A stretch of 64,000 nucleotides of DNA. Origin: Phytoactinopolyspora limicola. Lineage in GTDB: Bacteria > Actinomycetota > Actinomycetes > Jiangellales > Jiangellaceae. Location: positions 216,949 to 280,948 of the forward strand of contig NZ_JAAOEN010000005.1 of the NCBI RefSeq assembly GCF_011320225.1, given 5' to 3'. Below, in pieces: positions 1 through 8,704 of the stretch; position 1 is the stretch's first letter; each line of letters starts with the position of its first letter. Both the position numbers and the translations under genes were made by a program. The notes beneath the pieces were generated by a model that saw only the letters and a list, made by a program, of their open reading frames with translations, was not told the DNA's origin and made no database searches.

Positions 1-129
1 GGGGGAGCCGATAAAGACAATGTCGTCGGCTTCTTCCTGCACCTCGTAGCCCAGAACCGAGCACCAGAACCCAGCAAGGCTGCGGGGATCGGCGCAATCG
101 ATCGCAAGCTCGGTGAACTTACTGGCCAT
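1..129 (-). CDS. VOC (glyoxalase/bleomycin-resistance fold) protein, N-terminal part
   Basis: The reverse strand reads 43 codons from an ATG at 129 to the window edge with no stop, so the gene is cut by the window. The peptide begins MASKFTELAIDCADP and continues with an LAGFWCSVLGYEV segment, the typical first beta-alpha unit of vicinal-oxygen-chelate proteins. Such proteins bind a metal and act as glyoxalases, dioxygenases or drug-binding resistance proteins; the substrate cannot be told. It is divergent from the YCII gene 235 bases away. Confidence 0.75.
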   Translation of the reverse strand, partial: MASKFTELAIDCADPRSLAGFWCSVLGYEVQEEADDIVFIGSP

Positions 130-363
130 AGTGGTAACTCCCAGTCACGTAGCGGTCCGTCAGACCCACAGACTAGTGTCGCCGCGCCGGAGACCCGCAT
201 CTGAATTTCCTTGCCCAGGCGGCACCTCGGATCAGTTACCCGGTGCGGTAAAGAATGTCGCGAAAGAAATCCGGCAGCGGGTGTCGGATCGGGGGCAGGG
301 TGTTCGTCGCAGAGGTAGGTGGCCGCCATGGAGGTGGCCTCGAACCGTAGGAGATGATCAACG

Positions 364-687
364 ATGCAGTATCTGGTTTCCGTGATCGACGACACGGCAG
401 GCCTGGCAACCACGGACGAGATGGCGGCGATCGACGTGTTCAACGACCGCCTCCGGTCGGAGGGTTATTGGGTCTTCGCCGGTGGCCTCGCCGAGCCCAC
501 GTCGGCCACTGTCATCGACAACCGCGGTGCGACGGCGATATTTACCGACGGCCCGTTCGTGGAGGCGAAAGAGTATCTGGCCGGGTTCTGGATCCTAGAG
601 GCCCCAGATCTCGACGTCGCGCTCGCACTGGCCGCCGATGGGTCGAAGGCGTGCCATCGGAAGGTCGAGGTGCGGCCGTTCCGGTGA
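364..687 (+). CDS. YCII-related (DGPF domain) protein
   Basis: This 107-residue protein carries the TDGPFVEAKEYLAGFWILEA signature of the YCII/DGPF family, small ferredoxin-like-fold proteins often encoded beside ECF sigma factors or VOC proteins in actinomycetes. Length is normal for the family. The ATG at 364 follows a GGAGATG-like ribosome site about ten bases upstream. A longer overlapping frame starting at 354 is a shadow. The enzymatic role is unknown; no sigma factor is visible nearby. The 230 bases before it hold nothing recognisable. Confidence 0.85.
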   Translation: MQYLVSVIDDTAGLATTDEMAAIDVFNDRLRSEGYWVFAGGLAEPTSATVIDNRGATAIFTDGPFVEAKEYLAGFWILEAPDLDVALALAADGSKACHRKVEVRPFR

Positions 688-832
688 TCGTGACCAGGTG
701 GGCGACGGTGGAGGGTTTTCGGTGTGACGGTGGAGGGTTGTGCTCGCTATAACGAGGAGAACCTGCCACCGTCGTCGAACGTAGGCAGAAATCGTTCGCT
801 TCCGCGAGATAGGGGCGCTACGTTCTTGCGAC

Positions 833-1771
833 ATGATCTACGAACACCCGCTGGCCTACGTGCTCGGACTCCACGGCGTCGCACTACTGCGTGCCTACAC
901 CGGCGAACACGACCGGGAGTTCGTCGAAGCGCGTATCGCCGAGATACGTCGCCTGCTCGACGACGAGTCGCTGAAGGCCGCGGGTGTGGCCGTCAGCCGC
1001 GTCGACACCGTCGACGGTTACCGGGTGTGGTCGTCGTCGTATGACGAGCCGCGTAACGCGATGTTCGATTTCGAGGAGCCCACCGTCCGGGAGATCCTGG
1101 ACACGCTGCCGACCGGCACTGTCCTGGATGCGGCATGTGGCACGGGCAGGTACGCCGAGTACGCCGTTGAGCTGGGACATCGGGTGCTCGGCGTCGATAG
1201 CTCACCGGACATGCTCGAACACGCTCGGCGGCGAGTGTCCGCCGCCGAGTTCCGGCTCGGTGACCTCCATCGGCTGCCGCTGGCCGATGGCGAGGCCGAC
1301 ATCGTGGTCTGCGCGTTGGCGCTGACCCATGTTCGCGACCTAACCCCGGTGTTAGCCGAGTTCGCCAGGGTCCTGCGCCCAGGTGGTCACCTCGTACTGT
1401 CGGACGTTCACCACGACTCCGTGTTCTTCGGGTCGATCCCACCTGTGCTCGGTCCGAACGGCGAACCCGGGCGGCTGCCCGCCTATCGGCACCAGCCTGG
1501 TGACTATCTGCGTGCCGCACTCCCGCATGGACTGCAGGTGCGACGCTGCGAGGAACCACGCCTCGAACCCAGCCAGGTATCCGTCGACAGGGGAGATGGT
1601 GAGCCTGAACCCTGGTCTGCCGTGTCCGTTGAACCGTGGCACCACTGGCCATGGAGCCTCACCCGCCTAGCTCCTGAGGCGGCCACCGCGGCCCGGGCCG
1701 GAACGTCGGCGACGATCATCTGGCATTTCCAGTTGGGGGCAGGTGGGAACAGCGAAGGGTCAGCTAGCTAA
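833..1771 (+). CDS. Class I SAM-dependent methyltransferase
   Basis: A 312-residue protein with SAM-binding motif I (VLDAACGTGRYA, about residues 97-108), an acidic motif II (VLGVDSSPDM) and a motif near VLRPGGHLVLSD. It belongs to the Methyltransf_11/25 superfamily of soluble small-molecule methyltransferases; the acceptor is not predictable. The first 90 residues form a helical extension before the Rossmann fold. Two direct copies of GACGGTGGAGGG (702 and 727) lie upstream and may be regulatory. Its 3' end overlaps the convergent reductase gene by eight bases. Confidence 0.85.
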   Translation: MIYEHPLAYVLGLHGVALLRAYTGEHDREFVEARIAEIRRLLDDESLKAAGVAVSRVDTVDGYRVWSSSYDEPRNAMFDFEEPTVREILDTLPTGTVLDAACGTGRYAEYAVELGHRVLGVDSSPDMLEHARRRVSAAEFRLGDLHRLPLADGEADIVVCALALTHVRDLTPVLAEFARVLRPGGHLVLSDVHHDSVFFGSIPPVLGPNGEPGRLPAYRHQPGDYLRAALPHGLQVRRCEEPRLEPSQVSVDRGDGEPEPWSAVSVEPWHHWPWSLTRLAPEAATAARAGTSATIIWHFQLGAGGNSEGSAS

Positions 1772-2627
1772 GCAGGTCCCGGTGATCCTGTGCCCACGAC
1801 TCGAAGCTGCCCGGGGGCCGGCCGAGAACGCGGGCTACGTCGTCGGTCAGGATCGCGTTGTGTCCAGCTCGGGCCCAGCCCATCCCGATGAGTGAGGCGT
1901 CGACGACGGCGGGGCTCTGGCCGTGCGACAGCATCTGTTCCTTTGCCGATTCGAGGGACAGATCAACGGTTGGAATGCTCCGCCCGAGCACCCGTTCTAG
2001 TACCGCCGCCTGGTCCGCCACGCTCAGCAGTTCCGGACCGGTCAGCGTGTAGGTGCGCTCGTTGTGCCCCGGTGACGTCAGCGCCGCAACGGCGACCGCC
2101 GCTACGTCGCGGGGGTCGACGATGCCCTGCGTGGCGGTGCCGGTCACGTTGGGGACTGGCTGGCCATTGCTGATGGCATCGGTCCACCACAGCACGTTGG
2201 ACGCGAAGACCGACGGTCGTAGCACGGTCCATGGCATGCCGCTGTCACGTACCGCGTCGTCGGCCTGCCCATGCCAGACACCGACGGTCGCACCGGTGTC
2301 GTCTCGCTCGCCGGTCCCGATGGCCGACAGCCTCACGAGCCTGGTCACGCCCGCTTTCCTCGCGGCATCGAGCATGGCCAGGTCCTGCGTGGGCGTTGGT
2401 GATGCCGGTACGGTCAGCAAGAACACGCTGTCGACGCCGTCGGCGGCTCGGGCGAGCGATGCTGGATCGTCGAAGTCGGCAGTCACGGACTCGACACCCG
2501 GTAGGCGCGGCGCTCGAGAGATGTCGCGCATCATGGCTCGGACGGGTTCGTTCTGGGCGGCGAGCAGGCGGACAACGTGTCGGCCAATGGTGCCCGTTGC
2601 ACCGGTGACAAGGATCATGTTGGTCAT
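1764..2627 (-). CDS. NmrA-like NAD(P)-binding reductase
   Basis: A 287-residue atypical short-chain dehydrogenase. The N-terminus MTNMILVTGATGTIGRHVV carries the GxxGxxG dinucleotide-binding motif, and the rest matches NmrA/QOR2-type proteins (NADP-binding redox sensors or quinone reductases). I chose the ATG at 2627, preceded by a GGAGAG ribosome site; the open frame runs much further upstream but that part does not resemble the family. It is divergent from an AraC-type regulator 120 bases away, a common arrangement in which the regulator controls the reductase (inference). Confidence 0.85.
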   Translation of the reverse strand: MTNMILVTGATGTIGRHVVRLLAAQNEPVRAMMRDISRAPRLPGVESVTADFDDPASLARAADGVDSVFLLTVPASPTPTQDLAMLDAARKAGVTRLVRLSAIGTGERDDTGATVGVWHGQADDAVRDSGMPWTVLRPSVFASNVLWWTDAISNGQPVPNVTGTATQGIVDPRDVAAVAVAALTSPGHNERTYTLTGPELLSVADQAAVLERVLGRSIPTVDLSLESAKEQMLSHGQSPAVVDASLIGMGWARAGHNAILTDDVARVLGRPPGSFESWAQDHRDLLS

Positions 2628-2747
2628 CGTGCTCTCCGCGGCTACCCACCAGATAGGAAATTTCGGCGCTCCGTCTCGATCGTCAGCAACGGCGGCGCCG
2701 CCGCGGGCTCGGCGGCACGGTCGGAATGTTCGCCGTAGGGTTGGGCT

Positions 2748-3545
2748 GTGCAACTGGAAAACGAGATGGTGGTGCCTCGGGCCCTTCGGCCGTGGATCTC
2801 GACGATGAGCCTGGCCGCCATCGGTGAGTCCCAGGGCGAACAGCTCGTGGTCGACGAGCCGGATCCGGCCACCACGCTGACCGTCCGGGTGGACGAGGAC
2901 GGACGATCCGAGCTGGTGCTCATGGGGCCGCGTACGCAGGCGCTTTACCACTTTGGCCGGCCCGGGCCGCGGTGCATCAAGATGCGGATCAGGCATGGCC
3001 GCGCCAAGAGTTTGGTGAACGGGCCGCTGCACGGAATCGTCGACGGACTGGTGCCCTGGAACGGGGGCCCGGGTGCGCTTGATGACCCTCAAGCTGGCTG
3101 GCTGCGGCGGTTACGCGGGCACGACGGCATGGCCGTCGCCCCGGCGCTGATTCAGCAGCTGGGCGAAGTACTCAAGGGCCGTATGGCGACCGAGTCAGAC
3201 GACGACGCGGCTCGACACGATCTCGTCGTCCGGGCGGCGAAGATCCTTGGCGGCGCCGACGCCGAGTCCATTCAGAACACCGCTGTCCGACTCAATACCA
3301 GTGAACGCCATCTGCGCACCGTCTTCGCCGACGTCGTGGGCATGTCGCCGAAGCGGTTCTCCCGCATAGATCGCGTCCGCCGGGTGTTGCGGCACATCGG
3401 CGAGAAAGACTTGGCACATCTGGCCGTGGAAGCGGGATATTACGACCAGTCTCATATGACGGCGGAGTTCCGCCGCGTCATGGGGGTGACTCCCGCCGCG
3501 TACCTCGCGGGCCGGCTGCCCGCCGCGGCCACGTGTGGCTCGTGA
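2748..3545 (+). CDS. AraC-family transcriptional regulator
   Basis: A 265-residue protein with the two AraC helix-turn-helix units at the C-terminus: AVRLNTSERHLRTVF and LAVEAGYYDQSHMTAEFRR, ending GVTPAAYLAG. The N-terminal half is a cupin-like sensing region of DUF6597 type. The start is GTG at 2748; an in-frame ATG at 2766 is an alternative. Its divergent position beside the NmrA-like reductase suggests local control. The ligand is unknown. Confidence 0.85.
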   Translation: MQLENEMVVPRALRPWISTMSLAAIGESQGEQLVVDEPDPATTLTVRVDEDGRSELVLMGPRTQALYHFGRPGPRCIKMRIRHGRAKSLVNGPLHGIVDGLVPWNGGPGALDDPQAGWLRRLRGHDGMAVAPALIQQLGEVLKGRMATESDDDAARHDLVVRAAKILGGADAESIQNTAVRLNTSERHLRTVFADVVGMSPKRFSRIDRVRRVLRHIGEKDLAHLAVEAGYYDQSHMTAEFRRVMGVTPAAYLAGRLPAAATCGS

Positions 3546-3651
3546 GCTGTCGCGCCATTCGCCCGCGTCCTCCCCTTGTGCGCCGGCCAGAGTCGTGATC
3601 TCGTAGCGGGCGCCGCGAGATGTCGGTCGCGATCCGCAGACTTGGTCGTCG

Positions 3652-4635
3652 TCACTTCCAACGGGCGAGGGCGCGCCGGAGACTACGTTCGTCGCTCAGC
3701 CCGCATACGCGCGCGACCTCGGTATATGTGGCCCCCGTTGACAGCATCTCGTGAGCGCGATCGCGGCGCAGCGCGTCGACCAGAGCCTGGAACGTGGTTC
3801 CCGCCTCCGCGAGACGGCGGCGCAGCGTGCGTTCGCTGACATGGAACCTGCTCGCGATGGCCGGCATGGTCGGCGCTTCGTCGAGATGTAGGGAGATCGA
3901 CCGCTCCACCTGTGCGACGAAGCCGTGTATCTCATGCCGCGCTGCTACCTCGTCATCAAGGAGCCTGCGCATCTTCCGATGACAGAACCGGTCAGCGGTG
4001 GGCAGCGGGGTACGCAGGACGTCGGCGGGGATGACGAGCCGGGAGGCAGCACTCTCGTACGTCGCCGCCGCTCCGAAGAGGTCGAGGAGAACCGCACTGT
4101 CGTCGGGTGGCGGGAAAGCGAACTCTGCCTCGATCGGGGCGGGCACGCCGGGAGGGAGGCCAAGGCCGAGGCTCAGCATCCCGGCGATGCTGGCGAACAT
4201 CTCTTCGACCACGAAGCGGCTGACGTCTTCGAGTCCAGGTAGCGGCTCGGTGGTGAGAACGAGAGCGCCCTGATCGTCGTGTGTGTGGAGTTCGGCGAGT
4301 GGCCCGGCGAGCGAACGGTAGCGGAGACCGACGCTGACAGCCTGCTCAACATCGTCCGCGGCTACCATGGCCAGGCCCAGCACCCCCCACGTCGTCAGCG
4401 TCTGTCCGGCACCGATCAGCAGGCCCAGATCGGGGCGTGCGGTGGAAGCCAGCGCGCACCGCAGGAAGACCCGCGCCTGTCGCACGGTGACCCGCAGCTC
4501 AGGCACATCGAGCGATGGACGGGTTATGCCCGCGGCGCTGAGGGCGTCGGCCAGATCCCACCCCGACGCGGCGGCGAGGCGATCTGTGATTCGCACAAGC
4601 TCGGCATCTGCGGTCGCCGGCTCCATGGTGCTCAT
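3652..4635 (-). CDS. AraC-family regulator (arabinose-binding type), C-terminally short
   Basis: A 327-residue regulator: an N-terminal AraC-type dimerisation domain (roughly residues 20-200) and a C-terminal HTH_18 domain with SRFHVSERTLRRRLAEAGTT and ARVCGLSDERSLRRALARWK. Family members normally continue after the last helix with a (T)GxSPxxYR tail. Here a TGA follows ARWK directly, so the protein lacks that tail. I chose the ATG at 4635 (MSTMEPA); the open frame upstream is not family-like. It is divergent from the monooxygenase-SDR fusion gene, its likely target. Confidence 0.85.
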   Translation of the reverse strand: MSTMEPATADAELVRITDRLAAASGWDLADALSAAGITRPSLDVPELRVTVRQARVFLRCALASTARPDLGLLIGAGQTLTTWGVLGLAMVAADDVEQAVSVGLRYRSLAGPLAELHTHDDQGALVLTTEPLPGLEDVSRFVVEEMFASIAGMLSLGLGLPPGVPAPIEAEFAFPPPDDSAVLLDLFGAAATYESAASRLVIPADVLRTPLPTADRFCHRKMRRLLDDEVAARHEIHGFVAQVERSISLHLDEAPTMPAIASRFHVSERTLRRRLAEAGTTFQALVDALRRDRAHEMLSTGATYTEVARVCGLSDERSLRRALARWK

Positions 4636-4706
4636 TCTACCTCTAAGGCGTGGCCGCAAGTGTCCGGTTCCTGTCCGTTGTGGTCCTCCTCTTGTGCACC
4701 CTCGTC

Positions 4707-4724
4707 TACCTAAATTGCTAGGTA
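4707..4724. promoter_or_regulatory. Inverted repeat in the AraC / monooxygenase divergent promoter
   Basis: TACCTA and TAGGTA form 6 bp arms around a 6-base spacer in the 112-base gap between the divergent AraC gene and the monooxygenase fusion. Its position 24 bases before the monooxygenase start makes it a candidate regulator site. AraC proteins more often bind direct repeats, so the assignment is tentative. Confidence 0.4.
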
Positions 4725-4747
4725 ACTGGGGATAAGGAGCATCTTCA

Positions 4748-7066
4748 ATGAAGAGACAATCTTGTGACACAGAGGCCGTCGTTCCACAGGGCGTGGCCGC
4801 TGAAGCCCGGACGGTCGGCGTGTGCATCGTGGGCGCGGGCCCGGCAGGACTGGCGGCGGCCAGGGCGTTACGTGCACACGGTGTGCCGTATGAGCACTTC
4901 GAGCGGCACGACCGGGTGGGAGGCATTTGGGACGTCGAACGGCCCGGCGGGCCGATGTATGACTCGGCGCACTTCATCTCCAGCAGGACACGTTCAGGTT
5001 TCCACCACTTCCCGATGCCCGACGACTATCCGGACTATCCGAGCCACCGCCAGGTGTTGACCTACGTCGAGGACTTCGCCCACTCTTTTGGGCTTCTCGA
5101 CGCGGTCTCATTCGGCGTCGAGGTCCAACGGATCACGTCCTCCGCGGACGGCTGGCTTGTTGAAACCTCCCCCGTCGACGGTTCCGAGCCACCGACTGTC
5201 CGCCACTACCGAGCGGTGATCTGCGCAAGTGGCGCGCAGTGGTTTCCCCGCATCCCGGACTCCCTAGACGGGTTTACCGGTGAACTCATCCCGGGTCGGG
5301 ATTACCGCAATCCCGACCCGTTCATCGGAACCAGCACTCTGGTGATCGGGGCTGGAAACTCCGGGTGCGACATCGCCGTCGACATTGGGCGGGTGGCGAA
5401 CCGCTGCGCCCTGAGTCTCCGGCGCGGATATTGGTTCATCCCGAAGCACATCTCAGGCGTGCCAAGTGACACTCTCGACGACGGGTTGGAGTGGATCCCT
5501 CGGCGCCTGCGCCGGTTCCTCTCCGAGCTCACGCTCCGGCTCGTCGTGGGAGATCTGCGCAGATTCGGCTTACCCAAACCGGACCATCGGCTACTCGACT
5601 CACACCCGACCGTGGGCACACGCATCCTTGACTCGCTTGCTCACGGAGACGTCGTGGCGCGGCCAGACATCCGGCGGGTGGAGGGCCGAACCGTGGAGTT
5701 CGTCGACGGCAGGAGAGAGGAATTCGATCGGATCATCGCCGCCACCGGATACGAGCCCCGGGTGCCCTACGCCAAAGGTCTCATTACCAGCATCGACGAG
5801 GACGAACTGTACCTAGGAACGTTCTCGCGCCGACATCGCAACCTCTTCGTCCTTGGCCTCAATGAGAGCAACTCCGGGGGGTTCATGCTGTTCGACGAGG
5901 CGGCATCCATCGTGGCGCAGTACGTCGTCAGTCAGGATCGCGATCCGTCCCGCGCCGCCCGATTCGACGAACGGATCGCGCACCACCACCCCGACCTGCT
6001 CGGCGGACTTCACCTGTCCTCCTCGCCAAGGCACCAGGGTTATGTCGACTCCGGTGCCTTCGTCCGGGCTATCCGAAAGACCCTCGGAGACATGGGGTGG
6101 GTAGGAGCTGACCAGGAACCCAATCGATCCACCGAGGGCGGCGGCCCGGTGCGGGAACGCGGCGATCTCCGGGGTGAGGTCATCGCCCTGACCGGCGCAA
6201 CCGGCGGGCTCGGCGCCCACGTTGCCCTGCGGGCCGCGGCACGCGGTGCCACGATCATCGCGATCGACGTCGACCTCCACAGGCTGGAACATCTCGTCCG
6301 TACCCTTCCGGCCGAGGATGGCCAGAAACATCGCGCCATCGTGTGTGCCGACCTCGCGGATCCGGTGGCGGTTGAACAACTTGCACAGGAACTCATCGCC
6401 CTGCCGAAGCTGGATGCTCTCGTCAGCAACGCAGGGATGGCCATCGGGGGCGAGATAGACGACCGCACCGATGAAGATCTGAACCGAGAGATCCGCGTCA
6501 ACCTCGTCGCGCCGCTGCAACTGACCCGCTCGGTGCTGCCGCGACTGCGCGCTTCTCAGCGGCCACGGATCGTCTTTACCGGCTCGCTGGGCGGCGTGAT
6601 AGCGATGGGAACCGATCCGATCTACGCGGCAAGTAAGTTCGGCCTCCGAGGCGCGGCTCTCTCGCTACACCTCGCGTTGCGCCGGGAAGGAATCGCCGTG
6701 TCCATCGTGCAACCGTCAGCCATCGACACGCCGATGCTCGAACGTGAGGCAGCAATCGGAGCGGAGCCGTCGCAATTCATCACCGCTCCGCAGACCCCGG
6801 ACGACGTCGCCGGTACGGTGATCCGCGCACTGATCTCGCCTCGCCCCGAGACGTACCCGCAACGTCTCGACGGCTTGCTCGCCCGGGTGGCGATGCTTGC
6901 CCCGAACATGCTTCCCGGGCTGACCCGGTTCGCGGATCGGCTCGGGCGCCCCGGTCTCGAACGCTACCGTGCACGAATGCGGCAGCGGGGCAGGCAAACG
7001 GCACCCGACCAGGTCAGTGGTAACCCATTGACCCGGCAGGGACAAGCCGGGGTCAACTCAGGATGA
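4748..7066 (+). CDS. Flavin-containing monooxygenase fused to a short-chain dehydrogenase
   Basis: A 772-residue two-domain enzyme. Residues about 22-450 are an FMO/Baeyer-Villiger-type flavoprotein: FAD motif GAGPAG (29-34), GGIWD (59-63), NADPH motif GAGNSG (201-206) and ATGY (332-335). The FMO fingerprint FxGxxxHxxxY appears as FTGELIPGRDY (176-186), with proline in place of the usual histidine. Residues about 475-720 are a classical SDR: TGATGGLG (482-489), NAG (561-563), Ser613 and YAASK (626-630), so a full catalytic set. AAGGAG lies eight bases before the ATG. Inference: the SDR makes or removes a ketone that the monooxygenase oxidises. The thioesterase lies convergently downstream. 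Confidence 0.9.
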   Translation: MKRQSCDTEAVVPQGVAAEARTVGVCIVGAGPAGLAAARALRAHGVPYEHFERHDRVGGIWDVERPGGPMYDSAHFISSRTRSGFHHFPMPDDYPDYPSHRQVLTYVEDFAHSFGLLDAVSFGVEVQRITSSADGWLVETSPVDGSEPPTVRHYRAVICASGAQWFPRIPDSLDGFTGELIPGRDYRNPDPFIGTSTLVIGAGNSGCDIAVDIGRVANRCALSLRRGYWFIPKHISGVPSDTLDDGLEWIPRRLRRFLSELTLRLVVGDLRRFGLPKPDHRLLDSHPTVGTRILDSLAHGDVVARPDIRRVEGRTVEFVDGRREEFDRIIAATGYEPRVPYAKGLITSIDEDELYLGTFSRRHRNLFVLGLNESNSGGFMLFDEAASIVAQYVVSQDRDPSRAARFDERIAHHHPDLLGGLHLSSSPRHQGYVDSGAFVRAIRKTLGDMGWVGADQEPNRSTEGGGPVRERGDLRGEVIALTGATGGLGAHVALRAAARGATIIAIDVDLHRLEHLVRTLPAEDGQKHRAIVCADLADPVAVEQLAQELIALPKLDALVSNAGMAIGGEIDDRTDEDLNREIRVNLVAPLQLTRSVLPRLRASQRPRIVFTGSLGGVIAMGTDPIYAASKFGLRGAALSLHLALRREGIAVSIVQPSAIDTPMLEREAAIGAEPSQFITAPQTPDDVAGTVIRALISPRPETYPQRLDGLLARVAMLAPNMLPGLTRFADRLGRPGLERYRARMRQRGRQTAPDQVSGNPLTRQGQAGVNSG

Positions 7067-7105
7067 TGAGCACATCCGTGGTGACGGGACCGACTCGCGG
7101 CGTTG

Positions 7106-7876
7106 TCAATTCGGGCGGACGGTAAGGATCTGCGAAACGGTTCCGACTGGCCCCTGGATGTCGTAGATGACGCTGCTGGTCAAACCCAGGCCGTGAGGTC
7201 CGAAGGAGACGGTGGTGTCGAAGCCGATCCACTCCCCACGCGGCTGGGTGAACAGGTGCGCCGTCAGGTCGAGGTTGGGGAAGGCCACGTCGTTCGGCGA
7301 GACTCGCACGGCCATGCCGTTGGCGGCGTCGAATAGTCCGGCGGCGCTGGCCAGCGGGCTGACGTCCTCGCCGTGGATGAGCGCGAGCGGGGTCCGTACC
7401 CAGTACGCGGCACGCCCTGGGCCGGACTCGACGCGACGCACGTCTGTGGAGGCGATGAAGCCGCCTTGCCACACTGTCAACGGATCCCACACCGGCATGG
7501 CGTCCGGCGGTGGGATCGCTGGAAACGCCGACCCCTCGATTCCGGCGGTGTCTCCCGGTCGCATAAGCCAGGCGCGCAGCAGGACGGCGTCGCGCCCGTC
7601 ATGTGCGAGAGCGGCCTCGACGAGTTCAATGGTGCGGCCTGGCCGGACGACCTTGACCGTGATGTCGACGACATCGATCGGGATGGTGCCGAGGATGTCG
7701 TAGGAAAGCCGGCCGATCACGAGGTCATCGCCCCGGCGGTGGTCGCGGTCGAGTTCCATGGCATGGGCCAGCAGGCCGAAGGCGGGTGCGATGTGCTGGA
7801 ATTCGGGGTCCCACGCTCCGCCGACGTGGTCGGTCGCCTGGAAGCTCGACTCTCCAGTCCGCTTGAAATAGGCCAT
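7106..7876 (-). CDS. Thioesterase-family (double hot-dog) protein
   Basis: A 256-residue protein resembling the TesB-like acyl-CoA thioesterase family: an N-terminal hot-dog segment with HVGGAWDPEFQHIAPAFG and a second with LTAHLFTQPRGEWIGFDT near the C-terminus. Proteins of this type hydrolyse acyl-CoA esters. The gene is convergent with the monooxygenase fusion (39-base gap) and downstream of a TetR gene on the same strand. The substrate is unknown. Confidence 0.8.
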   Translation of the reverse strand: MAYFKRTGESSFQATDHVGGAWDPEFQHIAPAFGLLAHAMELDRDHRRGDDLVIGRLSYDILGTIPIDVVDITVKVVRPGRTIELVEAALAHDGRDAVLLRAWLMRPGDTAGIEGSAFPAIPPPDAMPVWDPLTVWQGGFIASTDVRRVESGPGRAAYWVRTPLALIHGEDVSPLASAAGLFDAANGMAVRVSPNDVAFPNLDLTAHLFTQPRGEWIGFDTTVSFGPHGLGLTSSVIYDIQGPVGTVSQILTVRPN

Positions 7877-8060
7877 CGTCTCGACTCTTCCGCCTCGTTT
7901 TCGGTGCTACGTCGTCAGAGGTTATCTGTAGCAACTTCGGACGACCCGCAGAGACTGCTCCGGGAGGCGCTGGCCACGCTCTGACCGCACCTTCGTCTCT
8001 CCCTCCGCGCCTTGATCGGACGTTACCGATGGCCCGACTCGAGGCGTGTGTCATGGACGG

Positions 8061-8651
8061 TCAGTGTGGTGTCGGGTCGGCGCCTGGTGCCGCAATGGTG
8101 GTGTAGCGGTCGAGGTAGTCCGAAGCGATGGTGCGGGCTTGCTGCGGGGTGATGGCGCCAGTGGATATGAGGCTGCCGAGGCCGTGTGAGAGCGACATGA
8201 TCTCGTAGGCTCGTTCCGTGGCGGCGGTGCCTGTTGCCATTGTGTGGGGGGCGAGGCTGTCGGCGAGCCGCCGCAGATGATCGCGATAGACAGCTCCCAT
8301 CCCATCCGGGTCGGAGACCGACAGTTGCTCTAGCGAGACCCCGAGGCGATGGAAGGCTCTGCTCTGCTCGTCAAGCGGTAATGCCGCCTCGAAGAACGTT
8401 CGTAGCGGGGCGCCCGCTTCCCCCTGGGTGGACGCGAGTGCTTGCTGCCAGTGCTGCACGCTGCGTTCGGACATGGCTCGCAGGACGGTGGTGAGCAATT
8501 CGTTCTTGGACTTGCCGTAGTACTGCACGAGGCGCAGGGAGACGCCTGCTTCGGCGGCCACGTTGCGCATCGACACGGCCTCTACGCCGCCACGAGATAG
8601 CAGCCGCTCGGCGGCCCCGATGATCGTGGTGCGTCGATCCTGCTCGTCCAT
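8061..8651 (-). CDS. TetR-family regulator
   Basis: A 196-residue repressor with an N-terminal TetR helix-turn-helix (MRNVAAEAGVSLRLVQYYGKS, residues about 24-45) and a helical C-terminal ligand domain. The start at 8651 is preceded by GGAAGGGG/GAAGGG. It is divergent from the MFS efflux gene across a perfect 34 bp palindrome, the expected arrangement for a repressor that controls itself and its exporter. Confidence 0.92.
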   Translation of the reverse strand: MDEQDRRTTIIGAAERLLSRGGVEAVSMRNVAAEAGVSLRLVQYYGKSKNELLTTVLRAMSERSVQHWQQALASTQGEAGAPLRTFFEAALPLDEQSRAFHRLGVSLEQLSVSDPDGMGAVYRDHLRRLADSLAPHTMATGTAATERAYEIMSLSHGLGSLISTGAITPQQARTIASDYLDRYTTIAAPGADPTPH

Positions 8652-8670
8652 CGCCCTTCGCCCCTTCCGC

Positions 8671-8704
8671 TTGATACAGTCGTATCATGATACGACTGTA
8701 TCAA
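8671..8704. promoter_or_regulatory. TetR operator: perfect 34 bp palindrome over the MFS start codon
   Basis: Two perfect 17 bp arms (TTGATACAGTCGTATCA and its complement) abut with no spacer between the divergent tetR and MFS genes. The ATG of the MFS gene (8687-8689) lies inside the palindrome. Palindromes containing GATACGACTGTATC-like halves are typical TetR sites. The position implies that repressor binding covers the transcript start of a leaderless or near-leaderless MFS message. Confidence 0.85.

Noticed and set aside
702..740. Direct repeats GACGGTGGAGGG as a possible iteron or riboswitch
   Set aside because: Only two copies and no supporting structure; mentioned only as a possible local regulatory site.
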